This document shows, in pieces, positions 15,692 to 25,613 of a stretch of 64,000 bases of DNA. This DNA is from Psychroflexus torquis ATCC 700755 (GTDB lineage Bacteria; Bacteroidota; Bacteroidia; Flavobacteriales; Flavobacteriaceae). The notes under the pieces are model-generated. The model ran no database searches and was not told the DNA's origin. It saw only the letters and a list, made by a program, of their open reading frames with translations. The translations under genes and the position numbers were made by a program. The stretch spans positions 4,092,001-4,156,000 of the forward strand of contig NC_018721.1 in assembly GCF_000153485.2 (NCBI RefSeq), written 5' to 3'. The first letter of the stretch is position 1, and every line of letters begins with the position of its first letter.

Positions 15692-16754
15692 GCGTTTAAG
15701 TTTTAAACGTAAACCTATCCAGAATCAAATTCCAGGTAAAATAACCTATGTAGGTGAGGGAACTTCGGAGGATACAGTCATAAATGTGATCAGTTATAAT
15801 GAGGAGAAGGTCATTTATAATAACAATTGTTCTATAGAAAAAGTGCTCGATCTAGTCACTCACGAACCTCAATTCAAACACTGGATCAATTTTATAGGAG
15901 TCCATGATGTCGAAAAATTATCCAAACTTGGTTCCCTATTAAATATTCATCCTTTAGTGCTTGAAGATATAGCCAATACAAAGCAACGCCCAAAATTGGA
16001 TGAGTTTGAAGATTATGTATTTTTTGCTTTAAAAATGATCTACCATAACGAAACAGACCTATTGATTAAAAATCATTTTGGACTTGTTTTTAATAAGTCT
16101 TATATCATTTCGTTTCAGCAATCTCATGATATTATTTTCAATTCTATTCGAGAGCGTATTCATAATAAAGTAGGAAGAATTCGTATAAGGAATACAGACT
16201 ATCTCTTTTATGCCCTAATAGATGCAGTTGTGGATAATTACTACAATTTATTAGAAACCATTGAAGAAAAAATTCAAGACCTTGAGGAAAGAATAATTGA
16301 AGATGCTAGCAAAGCTTCAACCTCAGAAATACAGTTACTGAAACGAGAGATTTTAAGCATTAGAAAGGCTGTTTTTCCTGCAAAAGAACTTATAAACAAG
16401 CTGCAGATCTCAAAACATCCGCTTTATGATAAATCTACAAAAGCATACATTGCCGATCTATACGATCATATTCTTCAGGTCACAGAAAATATTGATATCT
16501 ACAGAGAAATTGTTTGGGGATTGATGGACATGTATATGGGTAGCTTAAGCATTAAGATGAATGAAGTCATGAAAGTGTTGACTATTATGTCTACTATATT
16601 TATTCCACTAACATTTTTAGCAGGTATCTACGGGATGAACTTTGACTATATGCCGGAACTCAATATTAAATCTGGATATTTTATCGTTTGGGGAATCATG
16701 ATATTAATGACTGCTCTCCTAATTTTCTATTTCAGAAAAAAGAAATGGTTTTAA
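15645..16754 (+). CDS. corA: CorA-type magnesium/cobalt channel
   Basis: Inner-membrane divalent cation channel, 369 aa. A large cytoplasmic N-terminal domain (about 25-300) includes long helices (LEERIIEDAS, LLKREILSIRKAV). Two membrane segments near 307-327 and 340-360 follow, with the signature YGMNFDYMPEL after the first. The start is uncertain: the frame has no ATG before the conserved part, so TTG 15645 or GTG 15657, both inside the upstream gene, are the candidates. It converges on the truA-like gene with a 4-nt overlap of stops. Confidence 0.9.
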   Translation: MKNKVRKTLPSLKHPKRLSFKRKPIQNQIPGKITYVGEGTSEDTVINVISYNEEKVIYNNNCSIEKVLDLVTHEPQFKHWINFIGVHDVEKLSKLGSLLNIHPLVLEDIANTKQRPKLDEFEDYVFFALKMIYHNETDLLIKNHFGLVFNKSYIISFQQSHDIIFNSIRERIHNKVGRIRIRNTDYLFYALIDAVVDNYYNLLETIEEKIQDLEERIIEDASKASTSEIQLLKREILSIRKAVFPAKELINKLQISKHPLYDKSTKAYIADLYDHILQVTENIDIYREIVWGLMDMYMGSLSIKMNEVMKVLTIMSTIFIPLTFLAGIYGMNFDYMPELNIKSGYFIVWGIMILMTALLIFYFRKKKWF

Positions 16755-17536
16755 AGTTTTAAACTCACCTTATTAAGAATTAAACCTGAGGCTTGAGCAA
16801 TATGCTCAAGCTTTATTTTATGACTTCCGTCGATGGTTTTTTCTAATTCTTCCAAGCTTATCTTATGTCTCCCAAGATCGATTAAGGCACCCATCATCAA
16901 TCTAATTTGTTGACGTTTGAAACCTTCTCCTACTACCTTCAATACAAAACTTTGGTTTGGGAAAAAGTTGGCAGTATAGATATCGTTTTCTGTGAGTTCG
17001 CAGCGTTCAATGTTCCCCTCCGTCTTGGTTTCCGGATTAGGTCTGAACGTAAAGGAATAAAAATCATGCTCTCCTTCGAAAAGCTTAGCCCCTAGTTTCA
17101 TCAACTCAATATCAAGGTCTTCTTGCAAATTCACCATGAATGGAGCACAAAACGGGTGCATTTTTTCTTTTACGCAGAAAAAATAAAAGTATTCTTTAAT
17201 TTTTGGATGCTGAATAATATTAAAATCGGCAGTCGTCTCTTCAATAGACAAAGCCCTTATATCTTGAGGAAGATTTTTATTGAATTGCTCTAGAAAGGTT
17301 TCCAAATCAAGTTCGTCTTCATAAATAAACAATTCAATATAGGTTTGGTTTGCAGATACCATAGCATCTGTACGCCCAGCAGCAAGAACCTTAAAGCGCT
17401 GATTCTCCAATATAAAATTTAGAGTTTTGTGGAGCATATGTTCAACGGTAAGGACATCAGGTTGCTTTTGCCAGCCGTGATACCGAAAGCCTAAATACTG
17501 AAGCTGAATGAGATAGTAGAAGCGTTTATACTGCAT
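16751..17536 (-). CDS. TruA-like tRNA pseudouridine synthase
   Basis: Predicted pseudouridine synthase of the TruA fold, 261 aa; TruA itself modifies U38-40 of the anticodon arm. The catalytic Asp57 lies in AAGRTDAMVSANQ, where canonical TruA reads GRTDAGVHA, and the later aromatic motif is KEYFYFF. These deviations match a second TruA-like group common in Flavobacteriia, so target and gene name are left open. It starts 24 nt after hisIE and is the last gene of the his transcript, a genome arrangement without obvious pathway logic. Confidence 0.8.
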   Translation of the reverse strand: MQYKRFYYLIQLQYLGFRYHGWQKQPDVLTVEHMLHKTLNFILENQRFKVLAAGRTDAMVSANQTYIELFIYEDELDLETFLEQFNKNLPQDIRALSIEETTADFNIIQHPKIKEYFYFFCVKEKMHPFCAPFMVNLQEDLDIELMKLGAKLFEGEHDFYSFTFRPNPETKTEGNIERCELTENDIYTANFFPNQSFVLKVVGEGFKRQQIRLMMGALIDLGRHKISLEELEKTIDGSHKIKLEHIAQASGLILNKVSLKL

Positions 17537-17560
17537 TTTAAACTAAAATCAAATTAACAC

Positions 17561-18163
17561 TTATTTTTTATTTCGTCGCTCCAAAACCTCCACAACATCC
17601 TTAAGTTCAAATCCTTTTTGCTGAAGTAAAATCAGATAATGAAAAAGCAAATCTGCACTTTCATTCAAAAATAAATTATCATCGCTATCTTTAGCTTCAA
17701 TAACAACTTCAACAGCCTCCTCTCCTACTTTTTGTGCTATTTTATTAATTCCTTCTTCGAATAAACTAGCGATATAACTTTCTTTGGGATTAGCTTCCAG
17801 CTTGCGTTGAGCAATGGTTGATTCTAAGTTGGTTAGGAACCCAAAAGTAGTTTTGTTATCCTCTTTCCAGCAGGTATCTGCTCCTGTGTGGCAGGTTGGC
17901 CCATTGGGATGAACATTGACGAGCAAAGTGTCATTATCACAATCTACCTTAATATCCACCAAATCCAAAGTATGACCACTCTCTTCGCCTTTAGTCCAAA
18001 GTCTTTCTTTACTTCTGCTATAAAAAGTCACCAATTTGGTTTCAATGGTTTTTTTGTATGCTTCTTCGTTCATGTACCCTAGCATTAGAACAGTTTTGGT
18101 ACTAGCATCTTGGACAATGACTGGCACCAGACCACTTTTATCTTTCTTAAAATCTATAGTCAT
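17561..18163 (-). CDS. hisIE: bifunctional phosphoribosyl-AMP cyclohydrolase / phosphoribosyl-ATP pyrophosphatase
   Basis: Steps 2 and 3 of histidine synthesis, 200 aa, cytoplasmic. The HisI domain (about 1-105) has the metal-binding CDNDTLLVNVHPNGPTCHTG with HTGADTCW. The HisE domain (about 112-200) has the helical pyrophosphatase motif KVGEEAVEVVIEAKD. This fusion is usual in the phylum. It lies 10 nt after hisF and is the last his gene of the operon. Confidence 0.95.
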   Translation of the reverse strand: MTIDFKKDKSGLVPVIVQDASTKTVLMLGYMNEEAYKKTIETKLVTFYSRSKERLWTKGEESGHTLDLVDIKVDCDNDTLLVNVHPNGPTCHTGADTCWKEDNKTTFGFLTNLESTIAQRKLEANPKESYIASLFEEGINKIAQKVGEEAVEVVIEAKDSDDNLFLNESADLLFHYLILLQQKGFELKDVVEVLERRNKK

Positions 18164-18173
18164 AGTTAGTTTT

Positions 18174-18929
18174 TTAAATTCTTATGGAAATTCCTTTAGC
18201 CTTGAGTTCTTGCTTTAGGTCTGGAATTTCTATTTCTTTGAAATGAAAAACACTAGCCGCAAGAGCTGCATCTGCTTTTCCTAGTTTAAAGGTATCCTCG
18301 AAATGTTGAATTGTTCCTGCGCCTCCTGAAGCGATAATAGGAATGTGAAGCTCATCAGAGAGTCGGGCTAAGGCTTCATTAGCAAAACCCTTCTTAGTTC
18401 CATCATTATCCATTGAAGTGAACAAAATCTCTCCAGCACCAAGCTCTTGAACTTCTTTGGCCCACTCGAACAAATCTAATTCTGTAGGTTGTTTTCCTCC
18501 AACCAAATGAACTTTCCAATGTCCATTTATTTGTTTGGCATCAATAGCAACCACGACACATTGGGAACCAAATCGCTGAGCTACTTCTGAAATTAATTTT
18601 GGGTTTTTCACTGCAGCAGAATTTATCGAAACTTTATCTGCACCAGATTTTAATAACAAAGCCACATCCTCCACCGAAGCAATACCTCCACCTACCGTAA
18701 AGGGGATATTGATATGTTTCGCAATGTCTTCAACCAATTGCGCTAAGGTTTTACGGCGTTCTTCTGTTGCTGAAATATCTAAGAAAACCAACTCATCAGC
18801 AAAGTTTTCAGCATAAATTTTGGCTAATTCTACTGGGTCACCAGCATCTCTTAATTCAACAAAATTTACGCCTTTTACCGTTCGGCCATTCTTAATATCT
18901 AAACAGGGTATAATACGTTTTGTAAGCAA
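18174..18929 (-). CDS. hisF: imidazole glycerol phosphate synthase, cyclase subunit
   Basis: TIM-barrel subunit that with HisH makes imidazole glycerol phosphate and AICAR, 251 aa. [15 protein letters not shown] carries the catalytic Asp11, and the second-half Asp lies in [15 protein letters not shown]. Phosphate loops are GGGIASVED and [11 protein letters not shown]. It sits 14 nt after hisA and 10 nt before hisIE. Confidence 0.96.
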   Translation of the reverse strand: MLTKRIIPCLDIKNGRTVKGVNFVELRDAGDPVELAKIYAENFADELVFLDISATEERRKTLAQLVEDIAKHINIPFTVGGGIASVEDVALLLKSGADKVSINSAAVKNPKLISEVAQRFGSQCVVVAIDAKQINGHWKVHLVGGKQPTELDLFEWAKEVQELGAGEILFTSMDNDGTKKGFANEALARLSDELHIPIIASGGAGTIQHFEDTFKLGKADAALAASVFHFKEIEIPDLKQELKAKGISIRI

Positions 18930-18943
18930 TGTTTTTTCGTTTT

Positions 18944-19669
18944 TTAGTGTTCTAAAACAAACTTTTCCAGTTCTTTCAAACTGATTTTGTTTTCATAAAT
19001 AGCTTTTCCAATAATCACACCTTCACAGCCTATTTCCAAAACATCTTCAAGATCTTTCAAATTTGAAATTCCCCCTGACGCTATTAGTTTCAAATCTGGA
19101 TTATTCATTAAAATGGATCTGTACAAGTCTGTAGAAGGACCTTGTAACATACCGTCTTTAGAAATATCTGTAGAAATAACATAGTCGATACCATGAGCTA
19201 CAAAATCTTTGATAAACTTTTCAATTTCCAAGTTTGAAGCCTTTTTCCATCCACCCGTAGCGATCTTTCCATCTTTAGCATCTGCCCCTAAGATAATTTT
19301 TTGAGAACCAAATTGAGTTAGCCACTCTAAAAATAGTGATGTATTGGTAACGGCTACGCTCCCTCCCGTAATTTGTTGTGCTCCAGAATCAAAAGCAATT
19401 TTCAGGTCTTTATCGGTCTTTAAACCACCTCCAAAATCAATTTTGAGACGGGTATGTGTTGCTATATCTTCTAGTATTTTATGATTCACAATGTGTTTGG
19501 ACTTAGCACCATCTAGATCTACTAAATGTAAATACTCAATTCCACTATCTTCGAAAGCCTTGGCAACCTCAAGCGGATTTTCATTATAAACTTTTTTAGT
19601 ATTATAATCGCCTTTGGAGAGTCTCACACATTGGCCATCTATTATGTCTATTGCAGGAATTATTCTCAT
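18944..19669 (-). CDS. hisA: ProFAR isomerase
   Basis: Opens the phosphoribosyl ring in step 4 of histidine synthesis, 241 aa TIM barrel homologous to His[17 protein letters not shown] holds catalytic Asp8 and [15 protein letters not shown] the second Asp; phosphate loops are [10 protein letters not shown] and [10 protein letters not shown]. Its start overlaps the hisH stop by 4 nt. Confidence 0.96.
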   Translation of the reverse strand: MRIIPAIDIIDGQCVRLSKGDYNTKKVYNENPLEVAKAFEDSGIEYLHLVDLDGAKSKHIVNHKILEDIATHTRLKIDFGGGLKTDKDLKIAFDSGAQQITGGSVAVTNTSLFLEWLTQFGSQKIILGADAKDGKIATGGWKKASNLEIEKFIKDFVAHGIDYVISTDISKDGMLQGPSTDLYRSILMNNPDLKLIASGGISNLKDLEDVLEIGCEGVIIGKAIYENKISLKELEKFVLEH

Positions 19670-20250
19670 CGTATTTCAATAAAATTCTTTAAAATTTGTT
19701 CACCTATTTTGCCACTTTTTTCTGGGTGGAATTGTACTCCATAAAAATTATTTTTATGAAGCGCAACACTATAGTCTACTCCATAACTGGAATTAGCAAT
19801 ACTATCTCGATACGCTGGAACATAGAAACTATGCACTAAGTACATATAGGAGTTTTCTTCTACACCTTTAAAAAGGTCTGTTTTTAGGTCAATAATTGTA
19901 TTCCATCCTACTTGTGGTACTTTGAGTTGATTGTTAAACTTCACAACCTTTGTATCGAATATGTTCAAGCCCCTGGTATCGCCTTCTTCACAATAGCTAC
20001 ACATCAATTGCATTCCTAAACAGATCCCTAAAACAGGTTGTTCTAAAGTTGGAATAAGGAGATCTAGTCCTGTGCTCTTTAGCATTTTCATAGCGCTACT
20101 AGCTTCTCCAACTCCTGGAAAAATAACGCGATCTGCTCCTTTTATAGTCTTAGTACTACTTGTTAGTTCTGAGGAGTATCCTAGTCTCTGTAAAGCAAAC
20201 TCAATACTTTTAACATTGCCAGCTCCATAATCTATTATTGCAATCTTCAT
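19666..20250 (-). CDS. hisH: imidazole glycerol phosphate synthase, glutaminase subunit
   Basis: Class I glutamine amidotransferase that feeds ammonia to HisF, 194 aa. The nucleophile is the Cys in [11 protein letters not shown] (about 77); His and Glu of the triad are in [13 protein letters not shown]. It begins immediately after the hisB stop (TAG then ATG) and overlaps hisA by 4 nt, so translation is tightly coupled along the operon. Confidence 0.96.
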   Translation of the reverse strand: MKIAIIDYGAGNVKSIEFALQRLGYSSELTSSTKTIKGADRVIFPGVGEASSAMKMLKSTGLDLLIPTLEQPVLGICLGMQLMCSYCEEGDTRGLNIFDTKVVKFNNQLKVPQVGWNTIIDLKTDLFKGVEENSYMYLVHSFYVPAYRDSIANSSYGVDYSVALHKNNFYGVQFHPEKSGKIGEQILKNFIEIR

Positions 20251-21384
20251 CTAAAGTTGTCCTTTTGTGCTTGGTAAAATCATTTTTTCCGCATCTCGCT
20301 TTACAGCCATTTTTATAGATTTTGCAAAAGCTTTAAAGATAGCTTCAATTTTATGATGCTCATTGTCTCCTTCGGCTTTTATGTTCAAATTGCATTTTGC
20401 GCCATCTGTAAAGGACTTAAAAAAGTGCATAAACATTTCTGTAGGCATCTCTCCTATTTTCTCTCTTTGAAAATCAGCATCCCAAACTAACCAATTACGG
20501 CCACCAAAATCTATAGCAACTTGGGCTAAACTATCGTCCATTGGTAAGCAAAATCCATAACGTTCTATGCCTAATTTTGATCCTAAAGCCTTAGCGAAAA
20601 CTTCACCTAGCACGATGGCCACATCTTCAATAGTATGGTGTTCGTCAACTTCCAAATCCCCTTCAGCTTTCAATTCTATATCTATTTGGCCATGTCGAGC
20701 TACTTGGTCTAGCATGTGATCAAAAAAATGAAGTCCCGTAGAAATGTTACTCTTACCAGTGCCATCTAGATTTATGCTAATTTCAATATTGGTTTCTTTA
20801 GTTGTTCGCTTTAGACTAACGGTTCTTCGTTCTAACTTTAGATAGTCATAAATGGATTTCCAAGTATTGGTACTAAGTCCAATATAAGATTCCAATTCAG
20901 TATTAGAAGATTCTACTTCTCCTAGTCCTAAATCTGTCTTATTATCTATAAAAATACCCTTAGCACCCAAATTTTTTGCCAACTCAACGTCAGTAAGCCG
21001 ATCTCCGATGACAAAAGAATTTTCCATATCGTACTCAGATTCAAAATACTTCGTCAATAAGCCTGTTTTCGGCTTTCTAGTGGGTGCATTATCTTTTGGA
21101 AAGGTTTTATCTATGTAGATATCTTCGAACTCAACACCTTCATTTTTAAAGGCGTGAATGATAAAGTCTTGGACTGGCCAGAAGGTAGCTTCAGGGTAAA
21201 TATCAGTCCCTAAACCATCTTGATTGGTGATCATGACCAATTCATAATCTAGTTCTGATGCAATTTTATTCATGTAAGTAAATACTTCTGGATAAAATTC
21301 TAGTTTCTCAAAACTATCAATTTGTTCGTCTGCTGGCTCTTTAATGAGCGTACCATCTCTGTCTATAAATAGAACTTTTTTCAT
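20251..21384 (-). CDS. hisB: bifunctional histidinol phosphatase / imidazoleglycerol-phosphate dehydratase
   Basis: 377-aa fusion. The N-terminal HAD phosphatase (about 1-165) starts FIDRDGTLI with the nucleophile Asp, and the C-terminal dehydratase (about 180-377) carries [24 protein letters not shown] and the second metal motif [15 protein letters not shown]. It catalyses steps 6 and 8. It overlaps hisC by 4 nt. The fusion is also known from enteric bacteria and is usual here. Confidence 0.95.
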   Translation of the reverse strand: MKKVLFIDRDGTLIKEPADEQIDSFEKLEFYPEVFTYMNKIASELDYELVMITNQDGLGTDIYPEATFWPVQDFIIHAFKNEGVEFEDIYIDKTFPKDNAPTRKPKTGLLTKYFESEYDMENSFVIGDRLTDVELAKNLGAKGIFIDNKTDLGLGEVESSNTELESYIGLSTNTWKSIYDYLKLERRTVSLKRTTKETNIEISINLDGTGKSNISTGLHFFDHMLDQVARHGQIDIELKAEGDLEVDEHHTIEDVAIVLGEVFAKALGSKLGIERYGFCLPMDDSLAQVAIDFGGRNWLVWDADFQREKIGEMPTEMFMHFFKSFTDGAKCNLNIKAEGDNEHHKIEAIFKAFAKSIKMAVKRDAEKMILPSTKGQL

Positions 21385-22421
21385 GAATTAAGGTCTTTTA
21401 TGGTGTTGAGTAAAGTTTGGTTTTGTTCTGGTGTGCCCACCGTAAACCTTAAGCAATTCTCACATAATGGTTGATTCGTTCTATTTCTAACTACTATTTT
21501 TTTCTCTAACAATTGGCCATACCTCAGGTTTGCATTATCTACTCGGCAGAGTAAAAAATTAGATTCTGAAGGAAAAACATGTTGTATCCAACTCACTTTT
21601 TTTAACTCGTTTGCTACCAATTCTCTTTCAGATTTGATGATTTGAACTTGAAATATATAAGTATCAAAGTTTTGAATCACCTCTAGAGCTTTAGTCTGGC
21701 TGAGTTGATTAATATTATATGGAGGCTTTATTTTATTGAGAACTGCAATAATACGTTCGCTGGCAAAACACATTCCCACTCGAATTCCTGCATGAGCTAG
21801 AGCCTTTGAGAAGGTTTGAGTGATAATCAAATTCGGGAAATCATTCAATTCAGAGATAAATGAACTACTCGTTGCAAAATCGATGTAAGCCTCATCAATA
21901 ACCACTAATCCAGAAAAATGACCTAGGATGTTTTTTACATCGTTGATTTGTAATAAGTTTCCTGAAGGATTGTTTGGAGAACAAATAAAAATCAATTTGG
22001 TTTTATCTGTGATGGCCGACAACACTCCTTGAACATCAATTTGAAATCCTTCCTTCAAAGGGACTTGAACTGTTTTTATATCATTAAGATTCGCCAATAC
22101 GTCATACATACCATAGGTAGGAGGCATAGTGATAATCTCATCCTCTTTTGGTTCGCAAAAAGCTCTGAAAATGAGATCAAGAACTTCGTCGCTTCCATTT
22201 CCTAAAACAATATTTTGTTTTGGAATTTGTTTAATCTTAGAAATAGCATCCTTTAAAGCATTTTGATAGGGATCTGGATATCTATTATAATCAGAATCGA
22301 ATGGATTCTCATTAGCATCCAAAAACAGATAATTTTGTTTATCAGCATTAAATTCGTCTCTTGCGGACGAATATGCAGACATATTTTTTACATTTTTTCT
22401 TATGAGGTTATCTAAAATCAT
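21381..22421 (-). CDS. hisC: histidinol-phosphate aminotransferase
   Basis: PLP enzyme of step 7, 346 aa, fold type [15 protein letters not shown] is the substrate-binding start, [11 protein letters not shown] and [10 protein letters not shown] are PLP-binding, and the Schiff-base lysine is in [16 protein letters not shown]. It lies 11 nt after hisD and overlaps hisB by 4 nt. Confidence 0.95.
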   Translation of the reverse strand: MILDNLIRKNVKNMSAYSSARDEFNADKQNYLFLDANENPFDSDYNRYPDPYQNALKDAISKIKQIPKQNIVLGNGSDEVLDLIFRAFCEPKEDEIITMPPTYGMYDVLANLNDIKTVQVPLKEGFQIDVQGVLSAITDKTKLIFICSPNNPSGNLLQINDVKNILGHFSGLVVIDEAYIDFATSSSFISELNDFPNLIITQTFSKALAHAGIRVGMCFASERIIAVLNKIKPPYNINQLSQTKALEVIQNFDTYIFQVQIIKSERELVANELKKVSWIQHVFPSESNFLLCRVDNANLRYGQLLEKKIVVRNRTNQPLCENCLRFTVGTPEQNQTLLNTIKDLNS

Positions 22422-22432
22422 TCGCTAATGTA

Positions 22433-23722
22433 TTAATTATTTTCAACCGCTTTTCGTCTTAAAGTCATCGCATTTTTATGAGCTTGAAGGCCTTCGGCCT
22501 CTGCCATAAGTTCTACTGCTTCACCAATTCCTTTAATTCCTTCCTCTGTAATTTTTTGATAGGTAATCGCTTTGTTGAAACTATCTAGATTTACACCACT
22601 GTACTGCTTAGCGTACCCATTGGTAGGTAAAGTATGGTTGGTTCCAGAAGCATAATCTCCTGCACTTTCTGGAGTGTATTTTCCTATGAAAACGGAACCT
22701 GCATTATTGATATTGTCAACATAAAAATCATCGTCTTTGGTAGAGATAATAAAGTGTTCTGGACCATAGAAGTCGATTAATTCTAGAGCTGAATCTTGGT
22801 CTTTTACCAGTATGAATTTTGAATTTTCAATAGCTTTAGAGGCCATTTCCTTTCTTGGTAAAACTTCTAATTGCTCTTTGATTGCTCTTTGCACGGCAGT
22901 AATCGTGTCTTCATCTGTAGACACTAAAACCACTTGAGAGTCAACGCCATGCTCTGCCTGACTTAACAAGTCTGAAGCTACAAATTCAGGATTTGCCGTT
23001 TCATCTGCAACAATTAGTAGTTCTGAAGGGCCTGCTGGCATATCAATAGACACATCGAAAGTGGTGGACACTTGTTTGGCGACAGTTACATATTGGTTCC
23101 CTGGCCCGAAGATCTTATAAACTTTTGGAATGCTTTCTGTTCCAAAAGTCATGGCTCCAATAGCTTGGATTCCTCCTACCTTAAAAATTTTATTGATTCC
23201 ACAAAGTTCAGCAGTATATAAAGTAACAGGATTTATTTTACCTTCCTTGTTTGGTGGCGTGCACAATACAATCTCACTACATCCAGCGATCTTCGCGGGC
23301 ACGGCCAACATCAAAACAGTAGAAAATAGAGAAGCTGTTCCACCTGGTATATATAAGCCCACTTTTTGTATGGGTTTTTTAGCTTGCCAACAGGTCACCC
23401 CAGGTTGTGTTTCTACCCTAACAGGTTCTGTTTTTTGAGCTTCGTGAAACTTAGAAATATTAGATTTAGCTAATTGGATAGCAGATTTTAACGGATCTGA
23501 AACTTGGTGTTGAGCATTTTCAATTTCTGTGGTCGTCACCCTGAGATCTTTTAAATCTGCTCCATCGAACATGCTAGTATACTTTAATACAGCTTCGTCC
23601 CCAGTCTGTTGAATATTCTTAAAGATGTCATCTACTGTGGTTTCGATATCTTTAAAAGTACGCGTAGGTCGTTTTAAGAGTTCGGACCAGTCTTCTCTCT
23701 TTGGAAATTGGATCGTTTTCAT
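22433..23722 (-). CDS. hisD: histidinol dehydrogenase
   Basis: Zn- and NAD-dependent oxidation of histidinol to histidine (last steps), 429 aa from the chosen start. VGLYIPGGTASLFSTVLM, FGPGNQYVTVAK and the zinc motif LLSQAEHGVDSQ are present, plus a C-terminal AGSVFIGKYTPESAGDYASGTNHTLP region. I start it at the ATG at 23722, which overlaps the hisG stop (TAATG). A longer reading to 23800 would add residues that are only hisG read in another frame. Confidence 0.95.
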   Translation of the reverse strand: MKTIQFPKREDWSELLKRPTRTFKDIETTVDDIFKNIQQTGDEAVLKYTSMFDGADLKDLRVTTTEIENAQHQVSDPLKSAIQLAKSNISKFHEAQKTEPVRVETQPGVTCWQAKKPIQKVGLYIPGGTASLFSTVLMLAVPAKIAGCSEIVLCTPPNKEGKINPVTLYTAELCGINKIFKVGGIQAIGAMTFGTESIPKVYKIFGPGNQYVTVAKQVSTTFDVSIDMPAGPSELLIVADETANPEFVASDLLSQAEHGVDSQVVLVSTDEDTITAVQRAIKEQLEVLPRKEMASKAIENSKFILVKDQDSALELIDFYGPEHFIISTKDDDFYVDNINNAGSVFIGKYTPESAGDYASGTNHTLPTNGYAKQYSGVNLDSFNKAITYQKITEEGIKGIGEAVELMAEAEGLQAHKNAMTLRRKAVENN

Positions 23723-24579
23723 TATAAAATCATTTTTTCGATTGGAGTTACAATTATGCTTTCTGCTCCTGCAGATTTTAATTCGTCTATAATTTCCCAA
23801 AACTTCTCTTGGGTAATAACAGTGTGTACGGAACTCCAGTTAGATTCTGCAAGAGGCATAATTGTAGGACTCTTCATACCAGGTAGAATCTTAATAATAT
23901 CTTCAAGTTTATCGTTTGGAGCATTCAACAATACATATTTAGAATTTTCAGCTCTCAAAACAGAATCAATTCTAAACATCAACTTATCCAGTAATTCTTG
24001 CTTCTCTTTGGATAAAGTAGGAGAACTTGCTAAAACAGCTTCACTGTTTAAAATAACATCAGATTCCTTTAGATTATTTTTGAACAAAGTACTACCGCTA
24101 GATACTATATCGCAAATAGCATCTGCAAGACCGATGTTAGGAGCAATTTCAACAGAACCTGTTATCAAGTGAATATTAGCATTTACCCCTTGTTTATCCA
24201 GGTATTTCTGAAGTGTATTTGGGTAAGATGTAGCAATCTGCATGCCTTCTAGATCTTTAACGCCTTTCATAGTAGACTGCTTTGGAATTGCCAAAGACAC
24301 TTTACATTTAGAAAATCCCAAACGTCTTTGGATAATAAGGTCATCTCCCTTTTCATAAAGAAGGTTTTCCCCCACTATGGCTAAGTCTGCAATGCCATCT
24401 CTCAAGTACTGTGGAATATCTCCATTTCTAAGGTAAAAGATCTCTAAAGGAAAATTAGAGGCCTCTACCTTAAGCTGGTCTCTTCCATTATCGATGGAAA
24501 TCCCACAATTTTTTAGAATTTTAAGGGATTCATCGTGTAACCTTCCTGATTTCTGTATCGCTATTTTAAGTTTTTCCAT
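23722..24579 (-). CDS. hisG: ATP phosphoribosyltransferase, long form
   Basis: First and committed step of histidine synthesis, 285 aa. This is the HisG-L type: catalytic domains (about 1-205) are followed by a C-terminal ACT-like domain (about 215-285, VLLNAPNDKLEDIIKILPGMKSPTI) that binds histidine for feedback inhibition, so no HisZ is needed. It starts 26 nt after an intrinsic terminator that is preceded by a His-codon leader peptide, so expression of the whole operon is probably controlled by attenuation. Its stop overlaps the hisD start. Confidence 0.95.
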   Translation of the reverse strand: MEKLKIAIQKSGRLHDESLKILKNCGISIDNGRDQLKVEASNFPLEIFYLRNGDIPQYLRDGIADLAIVGENLLYEKGDDLIIQRRLGFSKCKVSLAIPKQSTMKGVKDLEGMQIATSYPNTLQKYLDKQGVNANIHLITGSVEIAPNIGLADAICDIVSSGSTLFKNNLKESDVILNSEAVLASSPTLSKEKQELLDKLMFRIDSVLRAENSKYVLLNAPNDKLEDIIKILPGMKSPTIMPLAESNWSSVHTVITQEKFWEIIDELKSAGAESIIVTPIEKMIL

Positions 24580-24604
24580 AGTATTGATTCTCGTTTTTTA
24601 AATT

Positions 24605-24641
24605 AAAAAACCCGTTAGAGCATAGTGCTCAAACGGGTTTT
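24605..24641 (-). terminator. his attenuator hairpin
   Basis: On the minus strand, CCCGTTTGAGCA and TGCTCTAACGGG pair in a 12-bp stem with one mismatch and a 3-nt loop (24611-24637), followed by TTTTTT. It sits between the leader peptide and hisG. The 5' arm can instead pair with CTCAACG in the leader (around 24685-24679), the expected antiterminator. Confidence 0.85.
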
Positions 24642-24664
24642 GTATATGATTAACTATCTACATA

Positions 24665-24724
24665 TTACATTCCAACCGCGTTGAGCGTATTAGATAAATA
24701 ATGATGTAGGTTGTAATTTTTCAT
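24665..24724 (-). CDS. hisL: his operon leader peptide
   Basis: A 19-codon ORF, MKNYNLHHYLSNTLNAVGM, with tandem His codons at positions 7-8. It starts 7 nt after a TAAATTTG promoter box, so its mRNA is probably leaderless. Codons 14-16 (CTC AAC GCG) can pair with the 5' arm of the terminator that follows. Ribosome stalling at the His codons would free this segment and prevent termination; completing the ORF would cover it and allow termination. Enteric HisL has seven His codons; here there are two. The peptide itself is inferred from layout, not from homology. Confidence 0.7.
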   Translation of the reverse strand: MKNYNLHHYLSNTLNAVGM

Positions 24725-24731
24725 CGCAGTG

Positions 24732-24739
24732 CAAATTTA
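24732..24739 (-). promoter_or_regulatory. -7 box TAAATTTG of the his operon
   Basis: Exact TAnnTTTG match on the minus strand, 7 nt upstream of the leader peptide ATG. It is the only strong promoter match between the SPFH gene and hisG. Confidence 0.6.
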
Positions 24740-24786
24740 GAATAAAATATGTAATCCTAAAAGAGTTCGCTTTTTTTATGACAAAA

Positions 24787-25602
24787 TTAGTTATTTCCTA
24801 ATATGATAGGCATACCATTTTCTCCAGAACCTATTACAATAATTTTAGAATTTTCAGATTTAGAAAGTTCAATTGTAGCTTGGATTCCTTTTTCCTTCAA
24901 GATATTTTCAGACAGAGAAGCATTTAAAATCTCATTGGCACGAGCTTTACCTTCAGCTTCAATTTCTTGACGTTGTTTTTCTTTAGTCGCTTTTTCTAAA
25001 CGAAACTCATATTCCAATGACTCTTGTTCTTGCTTCAATTTTCTCTCAATCGCTTGTTTAATAGTTGGTGGTAATGAGACATCTCTTACCAAAATTCTAT
25101 TGACTTGAACATATTGATTTTTCAGTAATTGATTGGTTTCATCATATATTTCATTTTGAATTGATTCTCTTTTTTGAGCATACAATTCATCAGGCTTGTA
25201 CCGACCAACAACTGCTCTTGTCGCAGATCTTACAGCAGGTTGTATCAATCTAGAAATATATTTCTGTCCTCGTTCTTTGTGCAATAAACCAAGTTGATCA
25301 TAAGTTGGTTCAAACCAAATTGTAGCATCAAGTTTAATGTCTAGACCGTTTGAAGATAAAACTTGCATAGATTCATCTATAGTTTGTTGTCTCACCTCAT
25401 AAATAAAAACAGTGTTCCAAGGAGCTACAATATGAAAACCCTCTTTTAGAGGTTCGCCATCCGTAACTACTCCACCATCAAAACGTTTAAATAAAACTCC
25501 AGCCTCACCAGAATTGACGTTCACTGTTGAATTTGCTATAAAAATGATTGCAATCACCACTGCTATAATGATAGGTACAATCGCCTTAGGTAATCTTTCC
25601 AT
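24787..25602 (-). CDS. SPFH/prohibitin-family membrane protein
   Basis: A 271-aa protein with one N-terminal membrane segment (about 9-27) and an SPFH/PHB domain (about 28-200), then a charged coiled coil (about 200-240, LEKATKEKQRQEIEAEGKARANEIL). By family it forms ring-like assemblies that scaffold membrane proteases or microdomains. It follows the VWA-like protein by 11 nt and is probably the last gene of a fabG-VWA-SPFH transcript. The sequence shows no catalytic site. FtsH, the usual partner, is not in the window. Confidence 0.85.
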   Translation of the reverse strand: MERLPKAIVPIIIAVVIAIIFIANSTVNVNSGEAGVLFKRFDGGVVTDGEPLKEGFHIVAPWNTVFIYEVRQQTIDESMQVLSSNGLDIKLDATIWFEPTYDQLGLLHKERGQKYISRLIQPAVRSATRAVVGRYKPDELYAQKRESIQNEIYDETNQLLKNQYVQVNRILVRDVSLPPTIKQAIERKLKQEQESLEYEFRLEKATKEKQRQEIEAEGKARANEILNASLSENILKEKGIQATIELSKSENSKIIVIGSGENGMPIILGNN

Positions 25603-25613
25603 AATAATTTAAT

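Noticed and set aside
22485..22500. GGCCTTCGGCC palindrome that looks like a strong hairpin
   Set aside because: It encodes conserved residues of hisD near the C-terminus, inside the gene, with no T run; treated as coding sequence.
23723..23800. N-terminal extension of hisD
   Set aside because: These codons are the 3' end of hisG in another frame; the HisD family starts at about the ATG at 23722.
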